Part shown: one piece after another, positions 36,014-46,136 of the stretch | How positions within the stretch are numbered: the stretch's first letter is position 1 | How the letters are laid out: every line of letters begins with the position of its first letter | Assembly (NCBI GenBank): GCA_035275065.1 | Contig: DATENM010000063.1 | Location: forward strand, 1 to 64,000 | Length of the DNA stretch: 64,000 nt | From: Blastocatellia bacterium | GTDB lineage: Bacteria > Acidobacteriota > Blastocatellia > UBA7656 | Reading direction: 5' to 3' | The notes under the pieces: generated by a model | The model's input: only the letters and a program-made list of their open reading frames with translations | What the model was told of the DNA's origin: nothing | Database searches by the model: none | Program-made: the position numbers and the translations under genes

Positions 36014-37435
36014 CTAGCGGCGGAAGGTGAATGGCTCCGAGCGTAACCCTGTGCTGCGCGTATAGACCGTCACCGCGACATCAACGCCCGCCGGCAGCAG
36101 ATCGGTCACATCTGCTTTGGTCATCAGCCGAGTGATCTGGCCATTGGCGAGGATGAAGCCCGCCGGGTACTTGAGCTTGCCCGCCGTCTGGCCGTTGATC
36201 TCGATGATTGAATCGCCGACCGCAAAATGCTCGCCGTCAACGATGAGCTTGCCGCCCTGGCCTTTCATATGCACTTCGGAGATCACCGGCAGAGGGCCTG
36301 TGGGCTGGCCGTCAAGCGCCGCGATGGCCGCGCGCAGGTCCGGGCGCGGGCCGATGTGACGGCTCAGGTCGCCGACCTGCGGCGTGCCGGTGGCTCTAAG
36401 CAATTGCCGCAATTCCGTCGGCGACAAGGGCGACTGGCCGCGCTCTTTGACGATGCTCTCAAGCAAGGCCGCCGCGCCCGCCACCATCGCCGTCGCCCCG
36501 GAGGTCGCGCCAAAGTCAATCGTGTACCAGTTGTTCTCACCCTGTTCGTGGCGCAGGTCGCCATACCCTGTGGTCGTGATGTAGCGTCCCCAGCCTTGCA
36601 GATCGACGGCGGAGCCATAATTCGATTCACTGGTTCGCGTGCGATCCGGCCCCGGCCCGTAGACGCCGCCTTCCGGCAACCCTGCGCCAACCAGGATGGC
36701 TCCCGAGTCGCGCTTATTGCGGTCAAACTTGCCCTCGTAAGATGAATGATCCAGGTCTTCCGAGCCATTGCCCGCCGATTCGACGACGATGATGCCTTTG
36801 GCGGTCGCCGCTTTGATGGCGTTAAAGATGTCGGGCTCAACTTCGATGGGCGCCAGCCCGCGTCCGGTTGACGGGTCGAAGTGCGGCCCCTGAATCGACT
36901 GCTGTTCGAGCAACAACACATCGCCCGCTTCCATCGCCGCGGTGGCGCGACGGATGGCGGCGGCGACGTCCGGCGTATTGCTGTCCGTCAGCGGGTTGAT
37001 CAATCCGAGCTGGGCGCGGTGCGCGATGCCGGTGATGCCGATGCCGTTATCGGCGGCCACCAGCTCGCCGATGACCGCCGTGCCGTGATTCCAGCTCGCT
37101 TCGTTGATCGCCTGGTCGGGCAGCGGGTTGAGCCCTTTGACATAGACAAACAGGTTTGCGGTTGCGCCGGCGAGGTCGTTATGCGTCAGGTTCCAGTTGT
37201 ATTCAATATCACAGATGCGGACGTTTTCGCCGCGCCCGCCGGGCAATGTCCAGGCATAGCGCGCGTCTATGCCGCGCGGTGCCGGGTCGAGATAGCCCTG
37301 AAAGGTTTCGAGCACATCGCCGTCCGCGGCCCGCGCCCGCGGCGACGGCATCGGCATCGCGGCGAGCGCCACGAGGCAAAGGGTTGTCAACCAGAATCGC
37401 ATCCGAGATCGGCGCCGCAGCGGCATGTTCAACAT
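36014..37435 (-). CDS. S8 (subtilisin-like) serine peptidase, secreted
   Basis: A 473-residue protein: a basic N-terminus and signal peptide (MRFWLTTLCLVALAAMP...ARA), then an S8 catalytic domain. Catalytic Asp is in RICDIEYNWNLTHNDL, His in NHGTAVIGEL, oxyanion Asn in VESAGNGSED and Ser in GATSGATAMVAGAAALL. The last 80 residues form a beta-rich IPT-like domain (VISEVHMKGQGGKLIVDGEHF). Two close ATGs exist (37435 and 37426); AGGAG precedes both. Monocistronic. Confidence 0.88.
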   Translation of the reverse strand: MLNMPLRRRSRMRFWLTTLCLVALAAMPMPSPRARAADGDVLETFQGYLDPAPRGIDARYAWTLPGGRGENVRICDIEYNWNLTHNDLAGATANLFVYVKGLNPLPDQAINEASWNHGTAVIGELVAADNGIGITGIAHRAQLGLINPLTDSNTPDVAAAIRRATAAMEAGDVLLLEQQSIQGPHFDPSTGRGLAPIEVEPDIFNAIKAATAKGIIVVESAGNGSEDLDHSSYEGKFDRNKRDSGAILVGAGLPEGGVYGPGPDRTRTSESNYGSAVDLQGWGRYITTTGYGDLRHEQGENNWYTIDFGATSGATAMVAGAAALLESIVKERGQSPLSPTELRQLLRATGTPQVGDLSRHIGPRPDLRAAIAALDGQPTGPLPVISEVHMKGQGGKLIVDGEHFAVGDSIIEINGQTAGKLKYPAGFILANGQITRLMTKADVTDLLPAGVDVAVTVYTRSTGLRSEPFTFRR

Positions 37436-37656
37436 CGCTCCTGAGCAAATAGGCAGTCGAGAGCTACCGAGGCGATTGTATGGGCCGCCGCGCACCGATG
37501 TCAAGAAGCGGCCCGGCGCAGGGCTTGCGCCAGGTTCGCTTTCGCGTTAAGGTTGCAGCCATCGTAAACGAACTTTCGCAACGACCGACTCGTAACGGTT
37601 AAAGACGGCAGCAATCGTCCGGTTGCCTGCCACTTAACGAGTAAAGGAGAGCGCTT

Positions 37657-37839
37657 ATGTTTGGAACAATATGGTGGGTTGCTGCCATCATCCTCGACAT
37701 CTTTGCCATCACCCACGTGATGAATTCGAGCCGCGACACCTTTTCGAAGATCGTTTTGATCGCGGTGATTCTGCTGGTGCCGGTCTTCGCCGCGGGGATT
37801 TACTTGCTGATCTTCCGCAACAAGGGTTACGCCGTCTGA
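37657..37839 (+). CDS. Small PLDc_N-like membrane protein
   Basis: A 60-residue protein with two membrane helices (GTIWWVAAIILDIFAITHVM; IVLIAVILLVPVFAAGIYLLIF), resembling the phospholipase D N-terminal (PLDc_N) transmembrane unit that often occurs alone. AAAGGAGAG upstream of the ATG. Function unknown. Confidence 0.75.
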   Translation: MFGTIWWVAAIILDIFAITHVMNSSRDTFSKIVLIAVILLVPVFAAGIYLLIFRNKGYAV

Positions 37840-37874
37840 TCCGCGCCGCCGCGACCGAAGGGCGCCCCTCGATC

Positions 37875-38279
37875 TCAGTTAAAGAGAAAGAGCGCGGGGT
37901 CGGCGTCCTTGCCCCTTTGATCGAGCAGTCGCGCAATCGTGCGCAGTAGCCCGTCAATGTCAGGCTTGACGACGTAGGCGCGCGCCCCTGCCTGCAAGGC
38001 CGCTTCGGCCTCGGCCTTGCCATAAGCTGTCGAATAGAAGATCACCGGCGCCAGAGGGTCGAGGGCGCGAATCTGCCGGCACAGGTCGGTGCCGCGCGCG
38101 TCCGTGAAGTAGCTATCGATGACGTAGAGGTCGCACGCTTTGTCCTGCGCCAGCCGTAAGGCGGCGGCGGCGGTGCGCGCCGTTTCTACGGCGTAGCCCA
38201 CATGCCCTAGCAGAGCCGTCATCATCGTGCAGTTGTCCATGCTGTCATCAGCAATCAATATACAGGCCTTCTCCTTCAA
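37875..38279 (-). CDS. Single-domain response regulator
   Basis: A 134-residue CheY-like receiver: acidic pair Asp11-Asp12 (LIADDSMDN), phospho-acceptor Asp55 (LYVIDSYFTD), the Ser/Thr switch in VIFYSTAY and the conserved Lys in YVVKPD. No output domain. TTG start with GGAGCGAGG upstream. No histidine kinase is nearby, so it must take its signal from elsewhere. Confidence 0.88.
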   Translation of the reverse strand: MKEKACILIADDSMDNCTMMTALLGHVGYAVETARTAAAALRLAQDKACDLYVIDSYFTDARGTDLCRQIRALDPLAPVIFYSTAYGKAEAEAALQAGARAYVVKPDIDGLLRTIARLLDQRGKDADPALFLFN

Positions 38280-38463
38280 CGCCTCGCTCCTTGATCCGGT
38301 CTGAAAACAGAGTTGAGTTTAAGGGCGATCTATGACCGCCGATGCGTATGCCCTGATTACTACTGGGGAGTGCCTTGAGACACCAAGAGCAAAAAGTAAA
38401 TTTACCCGCGCGGCTGGAAATTGTCTGTCAGGTAACGAACTAAGGGAAGACGATGAGCGGCAT

Positions 38464-39180
38464 TCAGGCGGCGAATAGCCAGCGAAAAGCGGCGGCAATC
38501 ATGGCGTAACATTCGCACGAGGCGGCCTCTAAGCCCTGGCGGTCGAGGATGACAATCAATCCGCGCCGGTAATCGATCAAGCCGGCGGTTTGCAACAGGC
38601 GGGCGGCCAGGGTCACGCCGGGGCGATTGACCCCGAGCATCGCCGCCAGGAATTCCTGGGTCAGGCGGATTTCGTCCGAGCGCACGGTGTCCTGGCTGGT
38701 CAACAGCCAGCGGCACAACCGCTGCTCGATGGAATGGAAGCGCGCGCAGACGACCGACTGTGCGAACTGTGTCATCATCGCCTGCGTGTAGCGCAGCATC
38801 ACGGTTTGCAATGACGGCAACGCGGCGCACGCCTGCTTGAACGGCTCGGCAGCCATGCGCAGGCCGTCATCGGCCAGTTGCATCACCGCGTAATGTTCGG
38901 AGATGCCTGTGCCCAAAAACGCCTGCAAGCCGGTGACGCCTTCGTAGCCGACCATGCCGACTTCGATCCTGCCGCCCTCTTGCGTGTAAGAGATCAGCGA
39001 GCTCATGCCGCGGTTGTGAAAGTAAACGAAATCGATGACCGCGCCGATGTTATAAAGCACCTGCCCGAAACCCAGGTGGACAGGTTCGAGCAACGGCAGC
39101 AATTGCTCGCGCTCTGCCGCCGCGAGGTTGAGCAGGATGCGGTTCTCGATGCCGTTGCCGGGCGGTGTCGGGTCCGTCAT
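38464..39180 (-). CDS. Crp/Fnr family transcriptional regulator
   Basis: A 238-residue protein with an N-terminal cyclic-nucleotide-binding-like fold (LGFGQVLYNIGAVIDFVYFHNRGMSSLISYTQEGGRIEVGMVGYEG) and a C-terminal winged helix (LTQEFLAAMLGVNRPGVTLAARLLQTAGLIDYRRG). The effector site lacks the typical cAMP-binding Arg/Ser set, as in many Crp_2-type regulators. The start MTDPTPPGNG at 39180 gives 22 bases after the VWA gene stop, so the two form an operon. Confidence 0.88.
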   Translation of the reverse strand: MTDPTPPGNGIENRILLNLAAAEREQLLPLLEPVHLGFGQVLYNIGAVIDFVYFHNRGMSSLISYTQEGGRIEVGMVGYEGVTGLQAFLGTGISEHYAVMQLADDGLRMAAEPFKQACAALPSLQTVMLRYTQAMMTQFAQSVVCARFHSIEQRLCRWLLTSQDTVRSDEIRLTQEFLAAMLGVNRPGVTLAARLLQTAGLIDYRRGLIVILDRQGLEAASCECYAMIAAAFRWLFAA

Positions 39181-39202
39181 TGCCGCGTCATCATCCTTAC
39201 TT

Positions 39203-40231
39203 CTAAGGCTTCGTCGTATAGTAGCCCTGACGAGCGCGTATGCGCAGGTTTGGGCGTCGGGGGGCGCGCACGGTGATGCGCTTGAAGTCGCCGCCCGGCA
39301 CATCCGTGGCGTAATAGCCGAAAAGGTATTGTGCCTGTAGCTCGTTGGCAATCTGGCGAAAGACGGCTTCGAGGTCTTCGACTTTGAGCAGGTTGAACGC
39401 CTCGCCGCCGGTCTCTGCCGCCATGGCTTCGAGCGAACGCTGCCCTTTGATGCTGATGGTGTTGAGGCGAATGCCGCCGCCGCTCGGGTTGATGGCGTAG
39501 AAGAGGCAATCGTTCTTCTGCAACTCGCGCTGCGCGTCGGCGAGCTTAAAGCGCGTGCTGTAGTTCTCTTCGCCATCAGAGATGACGACCAGCACGCGCC
39601 GGCTGCCGGATTCGGCGCTCTGGCTCAGGTAATGCGTGGCTTCAACAATGGCGTCGAAGAAAGCGGTCGGCTCCTTCGAAGACCCCATAGCGCGGATGCC
39701 GGCGATGGCTTCGTCGCCGCTGGTGGTGCGCGCCTTGACCATCTTCGGCGTCATGCCGATGGAAAACAGCGACACGCCATCACCCGGCTTGAGCACCTCT
39801 TTGATAAACTGCTCTGCCGCCCGCTGCTCGAAAGCGAACTGCCCGTGAGTGCTGCCCGACACGTCGAAGAGCAGGGCAATCTCGACGGGCGTCTTGCCCG
39901 GCTCGCCGAGCGCGACGACCTGCTGCGGGCGTCCTTCTTCTTCAATGACGATGTCTTCGGCTTTCAGGTCTTTGACCGGCTGGCCCTCCAAGTCCGAAGC
40001 CGATACCGGGACCATCACCAGCCGCGAACTGAGGCGAACGGGCGCATCCTGATCCTGAGCCGGCGGCGGCGGTTGTGGGTTGGGCGAAGGTTTGGCCTGT
40101 TGCGTCGGTTTGGTCTGTTGCGTCGGTTGCTGAGCGGCGCCCGAGTTAGCGTAACTGTGATGAAACGATTCCGGCAGCGGAATCAAGCTCATCAAAAGGT
40201 AGATCGCAAGGCTTAATGTAAGTTTATGCAA
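39203..40231 (-). CDS. VWA domain-containing secreted protein (VWFA-related, Acidobacteria type)
   Basis: A 342-residue protein. Signal-like N-terminus (MHKLTLSLAIYLLMSLIPL), a Gln/Pro/Lys-rich linker (about 30-62), a short beta domain (VRLSSRLVMVPVSASDLEGQPVKDL), then a VWA domain with MIDAS motif DVSGSTHG at about residue 124 and a Thr site (PTAFFDAI). It resembles the TIGR03436 VWFA-related family expanded in Acidobacteriota. TTG start with GGAGG 6 bases upstream. Cofactor Mg2+ binding is inferred. Confidence 0.85.
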   Translation of the reverse strand: MHKLTLSLAIYLLMSLIPLPESFHHSYANSGAAQQPTQQTKPTQQAKPSPNPQPPPPAQDQDAPVRLSSRLVMVPVSASDLEGQPVKDLKAEDIVIEEEGRPQQVVALGEPGKTPVEIALLFDVSGSTHGQFAFEQRAAEQFIKEVLKPGDGVSLFSIGMTPKMVKARTTSGDEAIAGIRAMGSSKEPTAFFDAIVEATHYLSQSAESGSRRVLVVISDGEENYSTRFKLADAQRELQKNDCLFYAINPSGGGIRLNTISIKGQRSLEAMAAETGGEAFNLLKVEDLEAVFRQIANELQAQYLFGYYATDVPGGDFKRITVRAPRRPNLRIRARQGYYTTKP

Positions 40232-40320
40232 AAGACACCTCCACTAAAGATTTTGCATCCACAGCATTGCGCTTGACGATCCTCCCTTCTTTGATGTTCG
40301 CATTGCGCAAACCGACCGTC

Positions 40321-40359
40321 AATAAAAAACGGGCGGGCCAATTCGCATGGCCCGCCCGT
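40321..40359 (-). terminator. Rho-independent terminator of the HYR gene
   Basis: Perfect 12-bp stem (ACGGGCGGGCCA / TGGCCCGCCCGT) with a 7-base loop; on the minus strand it is followed by TTTTTTATT. Located 25 bases after the HYR stop codon. Confidence 0.88.
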
Positions 40360-40383
40360 CGTTTCATTGGCTTCCGGTGGTTG

Positions 40384-41952
40384 TCAGTGGAGCTGGATAT
40401 TGCCTCCGGTCAACAGGCCGCCGGCAGCATAGCCATTGCTGATTTGAATCGCGAACGTGTCGCTGGTTCCGGGCTCGCCGATGTCGTCTACGTCAACGAC
40501 GAAATCGAATAGCCCCGCGCCATTGATCGTTGCTTTTCCGAAAATGCGGGCGTGTGTCCCCGCGACGACGACCGCTGTGATGGCCGTGCTCTTGACGGTC
40601 ATGCCGGTGGCATGATCTTGATAGGTCACGTTGCCCTGCGCGGTGGTCGGCGACGAAGCCATTGCCGTCAGCCCGAAGGTCGCTTTACCGCCCGCGAGAA
40701 TCGAGCCGCCGCCCGTCACCTTAGCCCCCGCCGTGCTAGGTGGCGGCACGACCGTCACCGTGAAGCTGCACGACGCCGTATTGCCGCTGGTGTCGGTCGC
40801 CGTGCAGGTCACAGGCGTTGCGCCCAGCGGGAAGACAGACCCGGAAGGCGGCACACACTGCGATGTGACGCCGGGACAGTTGTCATGTACGGTCGGCGCG
40901 GGATAGTTGACCGTCGCCCCGAAAGCCGAATCCTGGAAGGCCGTCTGATTCGGCGGGCAGGCGATAGTCGGTTTTTCCTTATCGGCGACCGCCACAGTGA
41001 AGGCGCAGGACGCGGTCTTGCCTGACGCATCGGTCGCCGTGCAGGTGACCGCGGTCGTCCCCTTGTTGAAGGTCGAGCCCGACGGCGGATTACAGACGAC
41101 CATCACGCCGGGACAGTTGTCCATTGCCTGTGCTGTGTAATTGACTTTGGCCGAGCACTGGCCGGGATCAGTCGTTGTCATGATGTTGCCCGGACAGGTA
41201 ATTGTCGGCGCTTGCTCATCTACGACCGTCACCGTAAAGCTGCAACCGGCGGAGTTACCCGAGGCGTCGGTCACCGTACAGTTGACCGTCGTCGTGCCCT
41301 TCGCGAAAGAGCTTCCCGCAGCGGGCGAGCAAGTCGGTGTCGCGCTGGACGGACAGTTGTCGGTTACAGTCGGAGCAGCGTAGTTGACGACTGCATTACA
41401 CTGCCCCGGGTCGGTGGACTGCATGACATTAGCAGGGCAGGTGATGGTCGGCGCCTGAGTGTCATTCACCGTGACGCTGAATGAGCAACTGGCCGGATTG
41501 TTGGCTGCGTCGCGCACCGTGCAAGTCACGCTGGTCGTGCCGGTGGGGAAGAATGATCCCGAAGCCGGAGAGCAACTGATGGCGCCCAGCCCCGCACAGT
41601 TATCGCTTGCGGTCGGCGCCGGATAGTTCACGGTCGCGCCGCACTGGTTCGGGTCGTTCGACCGCGTGACGTTAGCCGGGCAGGTGATCGTCGGGGCGGT
41701 GTTATCTTGATAAAGCAACGTCACCGTTATTGTGCTGCCCGGCCCGCCGGTCGTGCCTGTGATGGTCGCGGGGCCGATGTAAGTCGTCCCGTTGACCGTC
41801 GGCTGAATGTTGGTGATCGAGTAGTTTGAATTCGGCGTAAGCCCGCCAAAGCTTTGCGGCGTCACTCCGCCGCTGGTCTGCGTGTTGCCGTTCGATAGTA
41901 CGCGAGTGATGCGGAACGAGCCGCCCAGCGCGCAGGTGATGTTGGTCGTCAC
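40384..41952 (-). CDS. HYR-repeat surface protein lacking a signal peptide (possibly 5'-truncated)
   Basis: A 522-residue protein: four HYR (hyalin) repeats of about 80 residues with the pattern APTITCPANV...DNCPG...GTTTVTCTATDASGN, then a C-terminal domain (KVTGGGSILAGGKATFGLTA...TGGNIQLH) similar to the end of the NHL protein. HYR proteins are extracellular adhesins or binding proteins. The frame opens with GTG (41952) and begins inside a folded domain (TNITCALGGSFRITRV), with an in-frame stop a few codons upstream and no signal peptide. It may be a 5'-truncated pseudogene or miss its start through a frameshift. Confidence 0.75.
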   Translation of the reverse strand: MTTNITCALGGSFRITRVLSNGNTQTSGGVTPQSFGGLTPNSNYSITNIQPTVNGTTYIGPATITGTTGGPGSTITVTLLYQDNTAPTITCPANVTRSNDPNQCGATVNYPAPTASDNCAGLGAISCSPASGSFFPTGTTSVTCTVRDAANNPASCSFSVTVNDTQAPTITCPANVMQSTDPGQCNAVVNYAAPTVTDNCPSSATPTCSPAAGSSFAKGTTTVNCTVTDASGNSAGCSFTVTVVDEQAPTITCPGNIMTTTDPGQCSAKVNYTAQAMDNCPGVMVVCNPPSGSTFNKGTTAVTCTATDASGKTASCAFTVAVADKEKPTIACPPNQTAFQDSAFGATVNYPAPTVHDNCPGVTSQCVPPSGSVFPLGATPVTCTATDTSGNTASCSFTVTVVPPPSTAGAKVTGGGSILAGGKATFGLTAMASSPTTAQGNVTYQDHATGMTVKSTAITAVVVAGTHARIFGKATINGAGLFDFVVDVDDIGEPGTSDTFAIQISNGYAAGGLLTGGNIQLH

Positions 41953-42227
41953 GTCAATAGAGGCGTTCGGCTTACGGCCTCATTCACTCATGCGCAAATC
42001 GCCTGAGAAAAAGATCACAGTCAGAAGTTTTTTTGTTCGTCGAAAGCCTATAGATAAAAAATTACGGCGTTTGAATCACCGCAATCATCACAACCCGGTT
42101 TGCTAGAGCGAGGCCAGCCAGTTTGCGAGTGATAGGAGTCTGCCGGCGGTCAGCCCCTCAGGCTGTGCCGTCGTTGATTATGCCTGCGCGTTGGTTTCGG
42201 ATTTAGAAATGGAGGGGAAAAAATGAA

Positions 42228-42311
42228 AGCGCGGCCGCTGATTTGAGAGGGCGACTGCGCTATCCGATATTCAGTCCGATAGCGCTACCCAATCAAATCC
42301 GTGGCCGCGCC
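42228..42311 (-). terminator. Compound hairpin terminator of the OmpA gene
   Basis: Outer arms 42228-42246 (AGCGCGGCCGCTGATTTGA) and 42293-42311 (TCAAATCCGTGGCCGCGCC), with an inner GCGCTATC/GATAGCGC stem. On the minus strand it follows the OmpA stop and is followed by TTTCATTTTTT. The rest of 41953-42345 shows nothing else recognisable. Confidence 0.75.
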
Positions 42312-42345
42312 CTTTGTCCCGGCGGCTAGCTACGGGACGAAGGTC

Positions 42346-43359
42346 TTAATGCGAGCTGCTCGTGTCCGGGTGGTTGACGTTGACCGGCGAAGACAGGCCG
42401 CGGTTGACCATCAGCTTCACCTCGACGCGGCGATTCTGCTTGCGCCCTTCGCGCGTCGTATTGTCGGCCACCGGCATCGCCTCGCCGTAACCGAAGGGCA
42501 GGACGATGCGCCGCAGCGGAATTTCGTGCTGCGCCAGATAGCGCATGACGGCGTCGGCGCGGCGCTCGCTGAGGCGATCATTCAGGCTCTCGGAGCCATC
42601 CGACGACGCAAAGCCGCGCACCTCGATGACGTACCCATGCTCGCTCTTGGCGCGGGTCGCGACTTCATCGAGCGCCGCCTTGCCTTCCGCAGTCAGCACG
42701 GCGCTGCCGACTTTGAAGAGGATATTGGCGGTGTTCTTCTCCTCGAACTCATCGAGCGAGCTGATACGGTCGTTGGTCTTGTTGACGCCTTCGATTGCCT
42801 GGTCGGCGCTCTTCTGGGCTGCCGCCGCGCCGCCCGAAGCAAGATTGGCGACCTGGCTCAGTTCTTCGACCTGGCCCGACAGGCGTTGCGCATTCTGCTC
42901 GGCTTCGCTCAGGCGAGTCTCGGCCTGGCCGACGCGGTTTTCGACCGGCACGACCGTCGAGTTGATCGAAACAGCGACGCGCTGCGAGTCGCTTGAGAAT
43001 TTGATCCTGTCGGCAACGATGCCGCCCGAAGCGTCACCGCGTCCTTCGACTTCAACGAAGAGGCCGCGCACCACGTCCGCCGACGAGTATTTCTTGGAGC
43101 CGCGGAACGGGTTGCTCTTCTTCTCTTCAATCTTGGTATTGCCGGCGAGGTGGACGGTGACTTCCGCCCCCGCAGCGTCGGTCAGCGTGAAGGTGTCGTT
43201 GTCACGCTTGGTGATCGTCCCCTGTAGCTTCATCTTCTGGCCGGAGGCAACCTGCGTCTGCATCTTGCGCGAATCAGACTGTGTATAAGCCATGACCGAA
43301 GCGGTCAACATCAGACACAGGGACAACGCGAACACATTCAAAATTGACATTTTTTTCAT
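42346..43359 (-). CDS. OmpA family protein
   Basis: A 337-residue protein: signal peptide (MKKMSILNVFALSLCLMLTASVMA), a DUF5666-like beta domain (about 30-120, GTITKRDNDTFTLTDAAGAEVTVHLAG), a heptad coiled coil (about 135-200), and a C-terminal OmpA peptidoglycan-binding domain (NILFKVGSAVLTAEGKAAL; RGFASSDGSESLNDRLSERRADAV). It probably links an outer-membrane or periplasmic complex to peptidoglycan. Start at 43359 with TGGAGA upstream. Confidence 0.9.
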   Translation of the reverse strand: MKKMSILNVFALSLCLMLTASVMAYTQSDSRKMQTQVASGQKMKLQGTITKRDNDTFTLTDAAGAEVTVHLAGNTKIEEKKSNPFRGSKKYSSADVVRGLFVEVEGRGDASGGIVADRIKFSSDSQRVAVSINSTVVPVENRVGQAETRLSEAEQNAQRLSGQVEELSQVANLASGGAAAAQKSADQAIEGVNKTNDRISSLDEFEEKNTANILFKVGSAVLTAEGKAALDEVATRAKSEHGYVIEVRGFASSDGSESLNDRLSERRADAVMRYLAQHEIPLRRIVLPFGYGEAMPVADNTTREGRKQNRRVEVKLMVNRGLSSPVNVNHPDTSSSH

Positions 43360-44009
43360 AATATTCTCCAAACGGGTTTGAGATGGAATTCATGTGAATT
43401 GAAGGCCGTAGGGCTGCATTCCATAAGGGAATGGAACGGGCTTGACTGATGACCTTCTGCCTGCGGATGCGGATCGAGATTGGCTGCGGGCTCGAACGGA
43501 GAGCGGTTGACCTGTCGGTTGGGGGTCGCGCCGCTTGCGCGCCCGCATCCAGCAATGCTCGTTAAATGAATCTCGAAACCATTCATCACTCCGACAGCAA
43601 GGTGCAAACGGTGTGCTACGCCAAAAGGGGGTTGCGGCCATCGCTGCGAACCGGGCTAAAGGCTTATAGTTTCAGCGTTTCAAGAACAGCGGCGCAACCT
43701 GACATTCCCCAACTATGTAATTTTTTCGGAAAATTTTTCCATTTGCGCTGTTTTCATACGCCCGGCGATTTGCGGGCCTTGCCGGGCGGCGGCAGCGACG
43801 CCAGGTGATCAACCATGTCTTCATAATGTAGGTTGTGCTACTTTCAACTTGAGTGTCGCAACAGCGATGATCTATACAAAGAGCCGCGCGCCGAGCCGTC
43901 CGAACTCGACAAATCAACGCGAATGCGCCATAAGTTAAGGTAGAGTTAAAAGGCCGCCCGCAGGATCAATCCCTGGTGGCGCGCGGGCATCGCCAAAGGA
44001 GAATCCATC
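43360..44009. other. Long intergenic region, no supported gene
   Basis: About 650 bases between the divergent OmpA gene and the helical secreted protein gene. Short frames exist on both strands but none has a convincing ribosome-binding site or domain. Presumably the promoters of both genes; no repeat recognised. Confidence 0.5.
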
Positions 44010-44537
44010 TTGAGAAAAGTGCTCATCTTCGTTCTCGCCTTCATGCTCACAGTGCTGACGGCGGACGTTCGTTCGCAGACGCGGCGGCGCACACCCGCGC
44101 GGCGCGGCGCGAGTGCCGCCAAAGCGGCGACTGAAAAAACCGCGGCCGACCTCAAGGCCGGCGCCGCGCAAATCGCGGCGCAGATCAAGACCATGACGCA
44201 TTTCGCCTACCTGCTTGGCGGCGTTGTCAAAGGCATCGAATCCGTTGATCAGGCGGTCGGCAAGAATGAAGCCTCGCCGGCGGCGCGCGAGCAGAACGAG
44301 CGCAACAAAACTCGCGTCCGCGACAGCATCCGCAGCGTGCGCGAAGGCTTGGATAAGCTGGAGAGCGATTTTCGCTTCCACCCGACGTTAAGGAATTACT
44401 ATCAATACCTCGTCGGGGTAGCGCGCGCCGCCGAAGCCGCCGAGAACCAGGCGGCCTCTAACCGCTTTGACGAAGCGGGAAGGACCTTGCTCAAGGTGAT
44501 CGATCAATTGGCCGACGCGCTCACGGCCATGCGCTGA
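44010..44537 (+). CDS. Secreted helical protein of unknown function
   Basis: A 175-residue protein with signal peptide MRKVLIFVLAFMLTVLTADVRSQ, a basic stretch (TRRRTPARRG) and then an all-helical region (residues 40-175). TTG start with AAAGGAG about 8 bases upstream. No family recognised; the helix pattern suggests a bundle or coiled coil. It stands alone and is followed by a perfect 44-base palindrome. Confidence 0.75.
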   Translation: MRKVLIFVLAFMLTVLTADVRSQTRRRTPARRGASAAKAATEKTAADLKAGAAQIAAQIKTMTHFAYLLGGVVKGIESVDQAVGKNEASPAAREQNERNKTRVRDSIRSVREGLDKLESDFRFHPTLRNYYQYLVGVARAAEAAENQAASNRFDEAGRTLLKVIDQLADALTAMR

Positions 44538-44546
44538 CCGTAATCA

Positions 44547-44590
44547 GCCTGCGGATTCAAGCGCCGCGCGCGGCGCTTGAATCCGCAGGC
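44547..44590. repeat. Perfect 44-base palindrome
   Basis: GCCTGCGGATTCAAGCGCCG at the left, CGGCGCTTGAATCCGCAGGC at the right; the two 22-base halves are exactly complementary with no loop bases. It lies 10 bases after the helical-protein stop. It could terminate transcription, although no T-run follows. The following 44591-44848 holds only the mreB-like leader region. Confidence 0.85.
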
Positions 44591-44848
44591 GATGGCTCGA
44601 CGGCAAAAGGCTTGTGCCTCACGCCAGGAGTTCCGACAAACGCGTACAGCGGCTGTACCAAAGCCGTATGAAAGACGCGCGGCTCGCCTGCCGAAGCAAT
44701 TGTTAACCTCCTGTCATTCCTCCGCCGGTGTTCCCTGGCATAGACATTGCCCTGCCACTGATGACCTGTCCTGCTTATTCAGCCTCTCCATTTTATCGGC
44801 TGTAACGCAGGCCGGCAGGCGACTTTAATCTCAGGTGAGGAAGTTAAG

Positions 44849-46036
<1,188 letters not shown>

Positions 46037-46038
46037 TC

Positions 46039-46110
46039 AGGAGCGCGGGCGGGACGCCCGCCGCTTCGCGCATGCGCAAGACCGGCGGGCAAGCGGCCCG
46101 CGCTCCCAGG
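46039..46110. repeat. Dispersed palindromic repeat, family B, copy 2
   Basis: Inverted arms AGGAGCGCGGGC...GCCCGCCG and CGGCGGGC...GCCCGCGCTCCC around CTTCGCGCATGCGCAAGAC; CAAGACCGGCGGGCAAG is shared exactly with 28930-29004. It follows the MreB-like stop by 2 bases, in the gap between convergent genes. Confidence 0.8.
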
Positions 46111-46136
46111 CTTCAGCCAATCGCGAACCGCTATAA

